Origin: Pseudoscleropodium purum
Taxonomy: Eukaryota > Streptophyta > Bryopsida > Hypnales > Brachytheciaceae
Reading direction: 5' to 3'
Length of the DNA stretch: 64,000 bases
Assembly (NCBI GenBank): GCA_963969395.1
Contig: OZ017796.1
Span: 39,112,243-39,176,242, forward strand
The position numbers and the translations under genes are program-made. Positions 23,371 to 36,600 of the stretch are shown in pieces (positions within the stretch are counted from its first letter, which is position 1; the number at the start of each line of letters is the position of its first letter). A model generated the notes under the pieces. That model did not search any database, was not told the origin of the DNA, and was given only the letters and a program-made list of their open reading frames with translations.

Positions 23371-24516
23371 TTAATCCTTAAAGTTCTTTGACTATGTTTT
23401 TACAAAAAACGCTTCAAAATTGCTATTTACTAAAAAAATCCATTTTGAACACATTCAACCACAGGATCTTGCATTAAGATGATTTAAATAGATGTGAAAA
23501 AAATTCAGAATTTTTCATAATGTAGATTGCAATATATTAGCATTTGAAGTGACAAAAATCCTCTTAGTTGGCTGTGCAAAAATCCGGGTAGCTGCACTTT
23601 CTAAGGTCACATTTGTATGAAAAAATGTCCAAAGTGGTAGTTACTTTTTAGATTCATTCTTCAAGGCAAGTTGGCTATATGCTTGAAAATTTTTAAATCA
23701 TTTAGAATTGTACAACATAGAGGAAAAAATAGTAAATAAAAAAAAGTGGAGAATGATTTAAAATACTAAATTGTTAAGAATTTAGTTATGGAATTGAAAA
23801 ATACCAATCCTAATGGTTGTAATGTTGTAATAAACAATCTACACCCAATTTTTTAACTTCTTTTTTCAAAAATATTGAAAATCGAGTTAAATAAAGGACC
23901 TCAAAGTTTATTTCAGAGTGGAAAGTCTATAATTGCCCACAATCTAAAACTCCTCATAACTTTCACCTCATTAGTCAAAATGGAATGATTAAAAGCTTTC
24001 ATGGATATATAAATTTAGAAAAACAATCTCAATTTTTATTTCTTAAAAAATTGATGTTTTAAAAAAAAATTGGGTTGTTCACCAAGCATTGAAAATGACA
24101 TATTACAGGGTTGACGAATCTCTACGTCCACCCCAAAATAGTGTCTGTAACCCGGACGTCCGGACGCACAGACGCTAGCGGACGCAACGTCCCTCCCGCC
24201 GTCGGAAGGCGGACGGGTGGGGTGGACGGGGGCGGATGGGGGCGGATGGCATCCGCGAATGTCAGCGGACACTGCGGACACAGCGTCCGCGTTCGGACGT
24301 CCCGGACGTCCGACCATCCTGTCAACCCTGACATATTATGCAATAATTTTTTAACCATGTAGTTAAAAGTTACGAAAAAATTTTGGGCTTTAAAGCTACT
24401 TCTTAACCACACGCTGTATGAAAATTTCAAAGAAAATAAATAAAAATTTCATTCATAGCAAGTTGCTAAAAATTTCTATGTTGCCAAAAAATGCAATTTA
24501 GATGTTTAGGGGTTAA
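23371..24516 (+). repeat. Family A TTAA-ended element (A1) with a nested insertion
   Basis: Left end TTAATCCTTAAAGTTCTTTG, right end GATGTTTAGGGGTTAA. The inside aligns with 32508-33439 over its whole length once the 225-bp GC-rich element at 24106-24330 and one target duplication are removed, which leaves 913 bp, the normal subfamily size. Confidence 0.8.
24106..24330. mobile_element. hAT-type MITE, 225 bp, GC-rich
   Basis: Ten-base perfect terminal inverted repeats CAGGGTTGAC (24106-24115) and GTCAACCCTG (24321-24330) are flanked by a perfect 8-bp duplication ACATATTA (24098-24105 and 24331-24338). Ends of the form CAGGG and 8-bp duplications are the hallmark of the hAT superfamily. By my count it is 149 of 225 G+C (66%). 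GGACG or CGTCC recurs many times beneath both ends, including the palindrome CCGGACGTCCGG at 24152-24163 and CGGACGTCCG at 24303-24312, as expected for transposase-binding subterminal repeats. It encodes no protein; open frames across it are by-products of its composition. Confidence 0.92.
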
Positions 24517-27500
24517 ATAATTGTCAAATCAATATCAAAAGCAATTTATAAAGGGATTAATCATCATTTCTATGACAATCACAAATGACATACTAATGGT
24601 TGTAGCAATAGTTCATGGTATATTTGTTAGTTAAATAATCAAATGAATATTTTAATTAGAATATTCAAATGTCCATTCCATTTTGAAAATTTTAACATAA
24701 ACATTTTAAAATAAAACTATATGTACTTTTACCTCATCAACAAGATAAAGTTCTATTTCAAACCAATCCTTATTCATATTTAATCCTCGTACTTTGGGGA
24801 AAATTTTTGACATCATGTTTTATTCAATATTCTTTACTAAAGAACTTATGAACTTTCAATGACTTAGTCACCACTTAGATCACCTAGTCATGCAATAAAT
24901 TTCCTCTTATAATACCTCAAATTTAAATGAAATTTCAGAAATTTTATTTTAGAATTTATTTTTTGTATTTCTAATTTATTATCAAATAACACAAAGATTT
25001 TACAAATGAATACATAAAAATATCAATAAATTTTGCTTCAAGGAAACATCCTTTACTATTGATTTACCTTTGCAATTATATCATGGCCATGGTGAAACAA
25101 AAACCTTATTCATCCCCACAAAGAGGCGCTTTTTTTTTTTTTTTCATTTGCTCAAAGATGAATAGAAGTAGGCCCTCAATTTTGTGGTTGGATGATTTTG
25201 TATTTCTTGATTTTTTTAATACATAAATTAAATCCCAATTTACTTTGCAATTTTTCTTATTTTCAATTTTTTTCTATAAGTGGTAAATAATGAGTTTCAA
25301 CATTTTCCTAGTGAAAACATGTCATTAGAAGAGTTTTGGGGGGGGGGGGGTCCAGAAGCTTGTTTCGGGCCTGTTCCCTTGCAGCTGTTCCCCATAGCGA
25401 GGGGAACGGTCCGTTGTCAGAATTTTTTTTTCATAAAAAAAAAAATGAAAGTCTCCAAATGCAAATTAATTAATTATTTTGGTCAATGACGTGGCAGGGT
25501 CTCGCCCACGTTAGACCATTGCGCCGAACCTATTTCCTGCGTTCACAGGCTGTGATAACTCGTAGGCATGTAGAGGCCCCAAAAATCTTCTAATGTCTCT
25601 CCAAAGAAGAGCATTAGAACTAATTCTCTATGGCCTATGTTTATTTGGTTTTATTTTTGTAGGACATGAATGGGATTGAAAAATTCCTTGAAATATGTAA
25701 TCTAAGTTTTTTCTGAGTTTTTGTAACCCATGATTAAGTACAGGGGTTCTAAATTTGGGAATAGTCAAATAATATAGCATATTAGTAGCTAAAGTAACTT
25801 GTATCTTATAGAAAAATGGAAAATACACTTATATAATCTACCGGCAATTTATCACTATCCTATAAATTTTTTATATATAATTCCCAACTAGACCTTGCTT
25901 TATGGTCAATTGATCATATATACACATACAAGATCTTTCTTACATGTACAACATCAATACTCTACTAATCTAGTCAACTTGCCCTATTATAATTTCATTA
26001 CAAATTAAAGTATATAAAACAATTTGACATTTAGATAATAGAGTTCAAATACAACTTGTTATTATACAATTCAAAGACATGAAAACTCCCCTAAAGTATT
26101 TTAGAGCAATATCTTTGCTTTGCTACTTCAGCTCCCAAGTGACATTCCTTGGTTTATTTAATCTTCATAGCAATTTATCAAGTCTAAAACAACTTCTTGA
26201 TGAGTATAATCCCAACTATAGAAATTTTATTCTTATTTCTTGAGATAATTTGTCTAGACTTTAATCATTATAGCTTAATCCACGTATAAACAATTGACAA
26301 TATATAGTATTAATTCTAAATTAATAAGTCAATTAGTCTTCACATATAGAGACATAGACTCAAGATCCAGTTGACAATTTGGCTTATCACTTATACAACA
26401 TTTGACCAATCCTTGGCCTTATACAATTTTGGACAAATAGATAAGTAATTCAATCTATTTGTAATCCAATGAATTATAAACTACACATACACACATAAAA
26501 ATCCAATCTCAAAATCACAATGCACAAAACCAAGTGGACAATTTGCTTTAAGCACACAATAACAATAATCCCAATTTCTAGGTTCTACAAATAGACAATT
26601 TGCCAAATGCACAAATTACACCATATCAAATAACTCCTCCAATCATTCTTAACACACACAAATCCAATCTGGATCTAATAATAAGATTATTTAAGAATTA
26701 TAGTGGACAATTAAACCACAATGATTTGCCATCTTCCACAAATTAACCAATATATAAATTGTCAATCTTAACACAATTAAATTAATAAATTAAACACACA
26801 ATGAACTCCATAGACAACATGTTTATGCAGTCAAACTACATTGAACCAATCACTAGTTCTAAAAAATTACTTGGTAATTAGCCAAACGGCCATACATACA
26901 TAAACAAGCCAATTAATTATACAATTACACAAGCAAATTGCCTGAATGCAAATAAAGCAAACAATTAGTTGCAAACTCACACATAATCAGTCAATTAGTC
27001 TTCAACAATTATAATATACAACCAATCCTTGGTCTCAAATTCTACACAATCAAATTGACAAACTTCAAACAAAATGAATCCAATCATTGGATTCACTTAA
27101 CACATATAAAATACAATTTGTCAAATTCAAAAAAATGATCTCATTCCTAGATCAAACACACACAAGTCAAATTAACTTTCACTCAACAATCAAGATAAAT
27201 TGCTTTAAAATAATAAGTATATTAATATAAAAACTAAGTATAGTATCAAGACAATTTGACATACACAAACCAGAAAACCAAGAGAGTAGGGGGGAAGACA
27301 ACGTCAACTTTACTATCAAATTGTCAACTGAATAACCAAAAAGGGTTTCAAAACCATTTGCCACTATTCATATCTTGTAATTCATTGAGTTTTATTTCTA
27401 TTGTCAATTAGCCTCTATTTACCTTACTGAAAGGGACTTCATTTAACTAATTGCTTTCATTTTACACTATTCACAACAAGTTGTCAAAAATAAAAAGATT

Positions 27501-27787
27501 CACAAGACTACAAAATATTTCAAATATTTTCAAGTATGTTTTTCTTGAAACACAAATGGAAATGGCATATAATCTACGTTGTTTCATATTTTTGGAATCT
27601 TTGTAGAATTAGTTATAAATTTTGAAGTTAGAACCGTTTAGTTCATTAAAAACGCCCACCCCTTTTTAGGTTCACCTCTAATACATTGACAAAATTGATG
27701 CAATTTGTACATTGAAGAAAGTAAAATGCACTTTTATGTTAGATAATGCTTTAAGAACCCAATTGCTATATGGATTTCTTTCCTTAT
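24517..27787. other. AT-rich intergenic DNA with a GC-richer patch
   Basis: Around 25335-25580 there is a run of G, a hairpin-capable GTTCCCC...GGGGAAC (near 25387-25408), and a GC-richer stretch with no recognised product. The rest is extremely AT-rich, and 26000-27200 is notably dense in CAATT-type words without a clear tandem unit. Confidence 0.45.
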
Positions 27788-28685
27788 TTAACCCCTTAAG
27801 TTTCCAAGCCATTTTGGGGGGTCAAAAACCACCTAAAATTACCATTTTCAATGTAAACAAACACATTTTCTTTGTCATCTCCAACCATAGGATCTTCAAC
27901 TAGACTAGTATGTGAATGTGGAGAAGAAATTTCAAAAGCTCTCACTATATTGATCACACAAGCGATATAATCACTTAAATTGAAGAAAATGAATTTTTTT
28001 ACTTTTAGCTTGACAAGATTATAAGGCTTTGAAACCCCTTAATTAAAAAATTTTGTATGAAAAATTGTAAATTAAATTTTATTTTATGTTGAGAAATTCA
28101 ATTGAGATTTTGGGAACATGCATATAATTCTATGATTTTCATTCTTGAAAAAGGTATTAAGTCAAAGTATGTACAAGATAGAATCAAAAACTCAATTGTT
28201 GGTAGTTTTAAGTTGGAATTGAAACACATTAATCCCAACGGTGAGGTTGTTCCAAAAATAAAACTAAACTATGTCAAAAAAAAATTTAATATTTTCAAAA
28301 TTGAATTCATAAATAGATCTAATACATTATTTTCTCAAAAATATGCTAAAATTGCCTACAAAACAAGAAGCTTTATAATCTTTCTCATTACTTATCCAAA
28401 TGGAATGAATCAAATCTTAATTTCCACAAAGACAAAAATATAGTCTGTAAGAAATGTTTTTATTTTAAAATTATTTAAAGTTATTATAGATTTTTTTTGT
28501 TGCCCACTTTTGCTTGTTTGGGACTTATTGTGGCGTAACTTTTGCTCCTAGGCACCTATTGAAATTTTAAAAATTATTCCTATAAAGCTAATTAGTTCTT
28601 CTATCTTGAAAAAAAGTTTCAAAAAAATCTACCAAAAATTGAGATTGTAGGTACTTGCCCAAACCTTCAAGAGTCCCTTGAAATT
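27788..28685 (+). repeat. Family A TTAA-ended element, subfamily A2
   Basis: Left end TTAACCCCTTAAGTTTCCAA. The right end near 28685 is degenerate, but the last 130 bp match in reverse the left part of the 39790-40726 copy (GGTACTTGCCCAAA against GGGCAGGTACCTAC). The 113-residue frame at 28102-28443 falls inside and has no family resemblance. Confidence 0.55.
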
Positions 28686-28779
28686 TTATTTTTATTTTTT
28701 ATGAGAATATTTATTCTATCTTGACTTTGCCAAATGATGAATTGTTGAGGTAGTTTGTTCCAGAAGCGCCTATATTCTA

Positions 28780-29000
28780 AAAGCGATCATGACACAAATG
28801 TATATTTTGTTTTCTTCAATGTACCAGCAATGTACATTTCACACAAGATAGTCACTTTTCATGACCACTCCATTTCAATACCAAAAATTCTTAACTAATT
28901 CCACAAAGGTCTCAAAAATATGAAACAAATTGGGTTCAATGCCAATTCCATTTCTCTTCTTACAAAATTGACTGAAAATTGTTTCGAGGTGAGTTTAGCT
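28780..29000 (+). repeat. Dispersed repeat shared with 58690-58910
   Basis: Both copies contain ATTCTTAACTAATTCCACA or ATTCATAACTAATTCCACA, then CTCAAAAATATGAAA or CTCCAAAAATATGAAA, then a match around CCATTT in the same order. Ends are not defined. Confidence 0.55.
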
Positions 29001-29720
29001 TCCTCCCCCCTCCCAAATGTGATCAACTCTTAAATGATCACCGTCTAACCCATAAACAATCCGGCGACCATTTTCCAATCGGTGAATGACAAAGAATCTT
29101 GTTGTGTAGGATAGACGTGCAACTATTCATCTTCCAAAATTTGTATCCAAAAAGGGGAAGGTTTTCTACAACAGCTTGACTTCCAACAATGAATACTTTT
29201 GCAATATTTCAAGACAATCATTCGCACGATAATGAAAAGGGATGATTTCCAAGGTCACCCCTTTTGTCCTTCGAGGGCTAAAAGAGAAAACTACCGTACA
29301 TGTGTGGAATGAGTCAATGAGCCAAGAAAAATCGACCCAACGTTTTTCGTGTTGCGAAATCAGTAAGTGTGAAATATTGAATTTCTTCTCGTCACAAGGA
29401 CGATGGACCATGGATTCAACCGACGAAGTCCGATTTTCTGAGCCCACTGGAAGTGGATGAAAAGCTCCATGAACTTGTGCTCTCAAGTCCAGACCCATGT
29501 TGTCTCACTGCGAAAGCTGGAGGTTTCGGTCGGTAGGTAGGCACTAGAGCTTTGCGAGTGCACTTATTTTATGCACCCCTAGAACTTGTCTCCTCAAGCC
29601 ATCTATTGTAAGCAAAGTGTTATCAGCTTGATGATTGTCTGTCTGTGACAGTTCTACGTAGGCCTCGGCCTGACCCAACCCGGCTGACGGAATTATTCCC
29701 ATCATCGAACGTCGGAAGGA
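29001..29720. other. GC-richer island, possible gene remnant
   Basis: This patch stands out in composition from AT-rich DNA on both sides and carries overlapping frames of 110 aa (29166-29498, minus) and 72 aa (29242-29460, plus). Neither shows a domain I recognise. It could be a gene fragment, an unrecognised exon or a captured transposon piece. Confidence 0.3.
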
Positions 29721-32507
29721 AAAATTAAAAAAACAGTGGATTCAATCATGTGCTTTCAACATTAATAAGTTTGGGTGTTTGGGGGTGTCATAACCAGTGT
29801 CTTTTCTAGGCTTTCGGAATGGTTAAAAGCAACCCCCTCCCCCCCCAAAAAAAAAAAAAAAAAAAATTGGAGAGCACCCAGCCTTTAAGAAAAAATTTAG
29901 GAAGAAAAATTGGATGACGATGTCAAGTTGTTGCCCAATTCTTGAAAATAATGTGGATGGAATTGGCAATTTTAAATACAACCCATCTGAATATATGGAT
30001 GAAAAGATAGTTCTATCCAAAGTATAGATGAATACTAAATAGAATATTTGATTACATCATTTTCTTGAATGTTGCCACTTTAGCACTTCTCAAAAAAAGA
30101 AAAAGTCATAACCGGGTTGTTTTTGAAATGCTAACATGGTACCGTTCCATTGGCAAATCCATCATCATCACCATCACAAGTTGCAACTCATAACCTTCTT
30201 TCCTTTCAACTTGCTTACTACCCCTTTGGATCACGAACATCAAAGCTTGTGATTGAAAAGTGAACAACCAGTTAAGTCTAATAACTTACTCGTTGCTACC
30301 ATGGCTTGTCAGTTATCTAGTACATAACTTGCCCCAAGCTAACTACTACACATAATAGTGAAATTAGATTGCCCCACACTAATTTCTCGACTTTTGACAC
30401 TATATAAATATTTTCAAGTTATTATGCAAGAATTCGTTACTTTTAAACTAGGTATTGTTGTAATTGGGACTAATGAATCTCCACATGTACAAATGAAAAA
30501 AAAATTTGAAATATTTTTTGACTTTGATGCCTTGTACAATAACTTTCTTGATGTAAGGCAACCTAATTTCACTATTTTATGTAGGCTATAACTCCACACC
30601 CAACCTGCAGAAACCAGTGTAAAACACAAAACTCTTGTGTTATTGTTGTTGCTACTGCTGTGGCATTTGTACTGTACATGAGAAATGCCTGATTATCCAT
30701 ATTTTTTTCAGAAGCCCTGAAGCTTATAATGGGCATCATGGCATCAGGCATGGCACCCCCACCCTCCTGAAATAATGGCCATCTTTGTGATCATCAATCA
30801 CTAAAGTAAGACTTATCTTCTCTCATAGTGTATGAAGACCGTACAAAGTGTGTTGTGTTGAGACACTATACACTGAAACTCGCCTGCCACCCTAGTTTCC
30901 CATTAGTTCCCTCCCTCTCAAAAAATTTGTGAGCCGTTGATTTTTTTGGAAAAAAATGTTTACCCTCAAAATTGACGTTGAGTTCTCAAAAAATCACAAG
31001 ATGTTGATCTTGTGAAATTTAATCTGAGCCGTTCAAATATAAAATACAAATATTGAATACGAATATGAATACGGGTACGGTATTGGATATTGAATACGGG
31101 TATTGAATACGGGTACTGAATACAGATACAATATTGGATATGGGATCAATTGTTCCATATTGTTTGTCAGAACTTTGATTCTGAAGATTATAAGAGGGGG
31201 TGGGGGGTGGGGGAGATAAATAAATTTAAATCAAATTCTAAATAATAGGTGGGGGTGGTAAAATAAAAAAATTTCAATAAAAATTGAGGGGGAGAGTGCA
31301 TAATGACACAAAGTGTCACTATACACCTTGAGTGCCTAATAACTACATTCACTATTTTAAGCTCAAGTGTCTCTTTTAAGCTCATTGTGACAAATGTCAC
31401 AATGAGCTCAAAATTTGTTTAATTAATTTTGTTTTATATACTTCCTTCTATATATTACCCCCACCAATCAGTTGAAAAAAAATTTCAATTAAAAAAATTT
31501 CAATATCCCTTCCCCATAGTTTAGAAATAATTTAATTTAAATTGTTCTTAATACCCCCTTCCTTCCCCTCCCCCTCTTTGTAAATCGAAAAGTCAAATTT
31601 CCCGGCAATGAATATGGTATATATCTTCCCCTAGTATGTATATGTGTATGTATTCCAATACGTAAACGTATTATATACATTTTTATATCCATATAGAAGT
31701 ATCCGTATTAGTGTATTGTATCCATATTTTTGGAGGTCAACAGTTGGAGGGGTCATAATCTTTTTTTTTAAATCAATGGTTGTCATTTTTTTGGATAGAT
31801 GAAGGCTAGTTAATTAATTGGCTACATTGCAGATGACTCTTTTGAGCTCATTGTGGTCATGAACTCAAAATCAACAAAAACTAAAACTAATAATAATACT
31901 GAAAAATAGATGCCAAAATTTGAGGTTGATTGAGTGTTTTTCCAAGAAAAAAGTATATACGGAGAAAAAGGAGTCTTAAAATGACTAATCTTATTTTAAG
32001 GATCTTCTTAGGACAAATGGAGAATCATTGAGTAAAGAGGAACCGAAAACAGTAAAGCTACAATGTACTGAAAAGATAAACAAGTTGGTTTTGCCCCCCA
32101 CCCCACCCACCCAATACTCAAAAACGTCAACCGTAGATCTTAACAAAAAAAGAAAAAAGGACCCCCTCTTACAACCATGGATGTAGAAAAAAATACATAG
32201 GCCACATGATCTACAAGGATGGACGATCTGGGGATATTAGGGCTAGATGATCAGACAAGGATACAATACCACATACAAATATTGGATACAAATACAAATA
32301 CGGGATGTCCCATATTGATTGTCAATGAGCTCAAAAGATGCAATTATTGCATTAACTAAGCTATTGTACAAAGGTTGGTTGATCAATGAAAAGATAATGG
32401 AGCAAAATGGTGGGGTGTCCAAAACTAAACTAGTTAGTATAGATTGAGGTAGGCCTTGGTGACGCAAAGTATTGTTAGTAGCCTCTCAATGACTATGAGT
32501 TGGAAAT
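29721..32507. other. AT-rich DNA with simple repeats, no gene recognised
   Basis: Contains a long A run (near 29847-29866), the minisatellite at 31041-31144, and scattered words such as ATTGGATAC or GTCAATGAGCTCAAAA that recur near 31.4, 31.8 and 32.3 kb, so one broken element may span 31.0-32.35 kb. Confidence 0.4.
31041..31144. repeat. Short-period minisatellite (ATTGAATACGGGT type)
   Basis: Variants of ATTGAATACGGGT recur six or more times with periods of roughly 12-16 bases. Related sequence recurs near 32255-32310. Confidence 0.65.
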
Positions 32508-33439
32508 TTAACTCTAGAAGATTTTTGTACTATGTTTTTTTTACCAAAAATACTCCAAAACTGCCAATCTTAGTATAAGTATCAAATTTTAGACAGAAAA
32601 AAGGATATTTTTAGACACACACATAACCTTAGGATCTTGTTGTACATTGGTTTGAAAAGATGTGGAAAAAATTTCAGAAATTCTCACCGTGCAGATTGTA
32701 CGATATTAGCATTTGAAGTGGCAAGAATCCTTTTTTTAACCCTACAAAAATCCAGGCAGTTGCACTTTACAAGGTCACATTTGTATGAAAAAATGTCCAA
32801 AATGGTGGTTACTCTTTGAATTCATTCTTTAAAGCAAGTTGGCTACATGTTTGAAAATTTTCAAATCATTTAGGACTATACAACATGTAGGAAAAAAATA
32901 TAAAGTAGAAAAAAGTGGAGAATGATTCAAAACACTAAATTGATAAGAATTTAGTTATGGAATCAAAATAATGCCAATTTCAATGGTTTTAATGTTGTAA
33001 TAAACAATCTACACCCATTTTTTTTCAAAAATATTAAAAATTGAATTAAATAAAGGACTTCAAAGTTTATTTTAGTGTAAAGATTTTATAATTGCCTCCA
33101 AACTAAAATTCTTGATAATTTTCATTTCATCAATCAAAATGGAATGATTCAAAACTTTTCATATATATAGAAGTCTAGAAAACCAATCTCAAATTTTTAT
33201 TTCTTAAAAAAGTGATTTTTTAAGAAAATTTTGGGATGCTCACCAAGCAATGAAAACCACATATCATACAAGAACTTTTTAACCAAGCACTCAAAAGTTA
33301 TAAAAATTGTTGTACTTTAAAGCTACTCTTTAGTTGCATATTATATCAAAATTTCAAAGAAAAAAGAAATTCCATTCGTAGTGAGCTACCCAAAAATACT
33401 CTGTTCTCAAAAATGCATGTTCAGTACTTTAGGGATTAA
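32508..33439 (+). repeat. Family A TTAA-ended element (A1), empty-site copy
   Basis: Left end TTAACTCTAGAAGATTTTTG, right end GTACTTTAGGGATTAA. 932 bp. It aligns end to end with 23371-24516 and carries the uninterrupted site ACATATCATACAAGAAC at 33259-33275 where that copy has the hAT-type insertion. Confidence 0.75.
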
Positions 33440-33594
33440 GGATTTGAAAAAAATTCTCAAATTTAATGAAATATTTGGAATAAAACGTGGCCCCTTTAGC
33501 TAGATATGCCTCATGCATTCTTCATCTCTATACAAACTTGGAAATTGTTTTTTGGACATGTTGAATCCTCCATGACATTTCAAGATTGGGCAAA

Positions 33595-34125
33595 ATCATT
33601 AATTAGTACAAGTCAAGATGTCTCATCTATTATTTGGATCAATTTTGAATTTCAATTATCAGAATTCCATCAACCTAATGAACTAAGACGAAATATTAGT
33701 AAGTTTACATCTCTTTGAAGACAAATTTCAATGCCAATTTGACTATTGTTTTCCATATTATTTTGTGTTAGACTGAGATTAATAGTACATTCAACTACTA
33801 GGACATTATTTTCTTTATAGAAAACCATGTCCAAAAAATATCAATTTCACTATCAATATTATAGGAACAAAAGGAGTGCAAAAACATCAATTGTAATGAG
33901 TAGTAGGTACACCCCAAATCACACCATGTCTAAAACCAAAGTTATTTAAAGATTTGACAAAAATAAGTCAAGATGTTTCCTCTCTCTTTTGGATCAATTT
34001 TGAATTTCAATTATCAAAATTGCATCTATCCAATGAATTAAGAAACAATGTTAGTATATTTATATCTCTTTGGAAACAAATATTTTTGCCAATTTCAATA
34101 TTATTTTTGGTAATGTATTTTGTAT
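33595..34125 (+). repeat. Diverged direct duplication of about 170 bp
   Basis: 33609-33770 and 33965-34120 align closely: AGTCAAGATGTCTCATC against AGTCAAGATGTTTCCTC, then TGGATCAATTTTGAATTTCA in both. Both read in one frame as SQDVSS..WINFEFQLS, but most differences change the residue and the first copy meets a stop, so drift rather than selection is likely. Confidence 0.65.
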
Positions 34126-34161
34126 TGATGTGTAATCAATAAAGAGTGAGATTGATATTGG

Positions 34162-34375
34162 TTAGATGCTAAACCCATCCCATGAAGAGCAAGAATGCTA
34201 AAAAAATTATTTTATTTTTTGCAAATTTGTAATTCATGTTTGCAATTAGAGACCCCAAATTAGCTAAGAGGGGTCTACAACATATTCTAGACATGGCTCA
34301 AAATAGAGGACTATTTTTAACTTTTGTCCTTGGTGGACCCTCAAATTCCCTTGCTTGATCTTGCACTCAAGTTAA
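34162..34375 (+). repeat. Family M TTAA-ended MITE, copy 4
   Basis: The right end, reverse complemented, reads TTAACTTGAGTGCAAGATCA and continues like copy 1. The internal core GAGACCCCAAATTAGCTAAG matches copies 1-3. The left end is drifted (TTAGATGC). Confidence 0.6.
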
Positions 34376-35971
34376 GGGATATTTCTTGTATAAAACTATG
34401 TCATAAAGTGTTGATCTTACTATTTGTATTAAAACTGAAGCAGAGGGATGCCAAGATCATCAACTTCAATAACAAAATTGGCCTATTGTAGGTTCTCACG
34501 TTCAAAGTACTTAGGGCCACTTCACAGGACATCTCCAGAGCCTCATTCAATTCTCAAAATCTCATTGGTAGAGAGCTGAAAATTGAGACGGTTTAGGGCT
34601 TCACACTTACTATGTCCTAAGTCCCACATCATTCTTAAATGCTTACATGGCAGCACTTTTTGGAAGTTTGGATGTCAAGGAAGTGGAATTTGGGGGTTGA
34701 ATAAGCTTTAGCTAAAATGGGAACCCAATTCAAGCTCCAAGTTTCAACAATTGTTTTGAATATAAAACAATGAGAAGACCACTATATATAAGGCATCCCA
34801 ATGAATTGAATTTTTTTGTAAATCTGTCCAATATAGATTTGATACTAAGAGTGCCCCCCAAGAGGAATTTTGATTTTTTGACCCATTTTGGGGGCAATTG
34901 ATTGCTACATTTAATTATGCAAGATATAGGTTGTTGGACTTAGAGTTGGGATTTTGCCTTCACAATATGAGTTCTAAGTCTCCAAATTTTTATTTTCTAT
35001 TCACCTTCTACCACCCCCAAAAAATTGGAATACCACATTGTGACATGGCTTTCATTTTCTTATTAATTCACTACGGTAATGTCAAAATCAGATTTGAACA
35101 ATTTTAGCATGAAATTTATAGGATGGATGTTAATCATTCTAATCTACGGGTGAAGCTTTCTTTCACTTCATTTTGATAAATATTGCAAAAGTTAAATGTT
35201 CTATTCTAATTTTGATGTCAAACTAGACAACAAAAATATATTCTAAAAAATGAATTATTTTTTTGGATTTTATAGAGAGGTACCTACTCAAAATCATTTG
35301 AATCATTCAAATCCTTGGGATTAAAATTTCTTGATTTCTTCTAAAAGCTATTAGTAGTTCATTTCTATCTTTCTTTTAGTACCACCTTTGACTTTATAAT
35401 TTTTTTAAAGGTGAATAAGAAAGTTTGTGTAGTTAAATTTTTTTCATATATTCTAAATCCATTTTTCAATATATTGACTAAAGTTCATAAATCATAAACC
35501 ATATATATATTTTTTTAAATGTTGAAAGACAAAACTTCACCTTTAGAAGGGCTAGAAAAAACTACATTTTGAAGTTTAGGCACATTGAACTTGTAATTAA
35601 TGAAGATATTCGCTTAAAATTTTTGTGTTAATGTACTTGAACAAGTTAACCAAAGGATCCTTTTGTTGAATTTGTTAAAAAATATATATAGATGAGATTT
35701 TAGCCTTGCTATAGAAAGAAGTAGTTTGAAGTAGTTTTAGGCCTCTAAATATGAAGGAACTTTTGGGTTTAAAAAAGTTTAGCCCGAGGTTTAGTAATAG
35801 GAACCATGTTAAGATGCTTATTTTGACACTTGGAAATGTTGTTTGCAAAAATCTTGAATTCTTATGAATTGAGTTTTTTTCATTAATATTTTCAACACTA
35901 TTCAATTATACCTCTTTACCATTTCTAAACATTGTAATAAATGCCACTTATATATATTTTTTAATTATTTT
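34376..35971. other. AT-rich intergenic DNA, nothing recognised
   Basis: 34480-34700 is a little richer in G+C, but I see no gene, RNA or bounded repeat. Confidence 0.45.
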
Positions 35972-36600
35972 TTAACCCTTCAATACCCAAGGCACCAAAA
36001 TTTGGAAGTTAAATATAATCTAACTAAGTTGCTATTTGAAGTAGTTTATATTTTTTTTAAATACTTTTTGAAGTCTAATTTTAGTATTAAAAATCCAATT
36101 TAAAAAATGATTGATTTTGTTTTTTCTATTCAAGATTTTGTGCAAGGATGTCCATTGCAATCTTGACTTTTTGTAGTGTTAACAGCTCTTTGAAATGAGC
36201 CTCAAATACACTAAATCTCGGAGAACCAATCATTTGAAAATTTGTTGAAGAGATTTAGAGAAGGTGTAAATTGATCAAGGTTATGCAAGTTATGCCCTTT
36301 AACTTCAAATTTTTTGGAGACCATTTTCTTAGATTTGACATGCAAAAAGAGGATTGAAAGACTTCAAATCACTTTTATAGTTTGAACACCTCCGTGATCA
36401 AACATTATAATCTCTCAATCCGTAAGTCATATTGAATGTTGTGTTTTCTTTTCCTATGTGATCTTTAATATATTTAGTTTGAATTTGTACAATTACAATT
36501 CCAAAAAAATTGATACAACTTATCAAAATGTTGGCTTTATGTTCAATTTAGAGCAAATTCCAAGAAGCTCTAAAAAGGCTTTGGACAACTAGGTGATAAC
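35972..36600 (-). repeat. Family A TTAA-ended element, subfamily A3
   Basis: Left end TTAACCCTTCAATACCCAAG. The right end is drifted (CAACTAGGTGATAAC). The inside aligns with 18881-19530 throughout, for example CTCAAATACACTAAATCT against CTCAAATACACTAGATCT. Confidence 0.65.

Noticed and set aside
24036..24430. Three overlapping open frames of 83-102 residues
   Set aside because: They cross the GC-rich hAT-type MITE and its borders on both strands and encode only repeated Arg/Pro/Gly-rich sequence.
28102..28443. 113-residue open frame on the plus strand
   Set aside because: It lies within a family A repeat element, is AT-driven in composition, and the equivalent part of other copies is not open.
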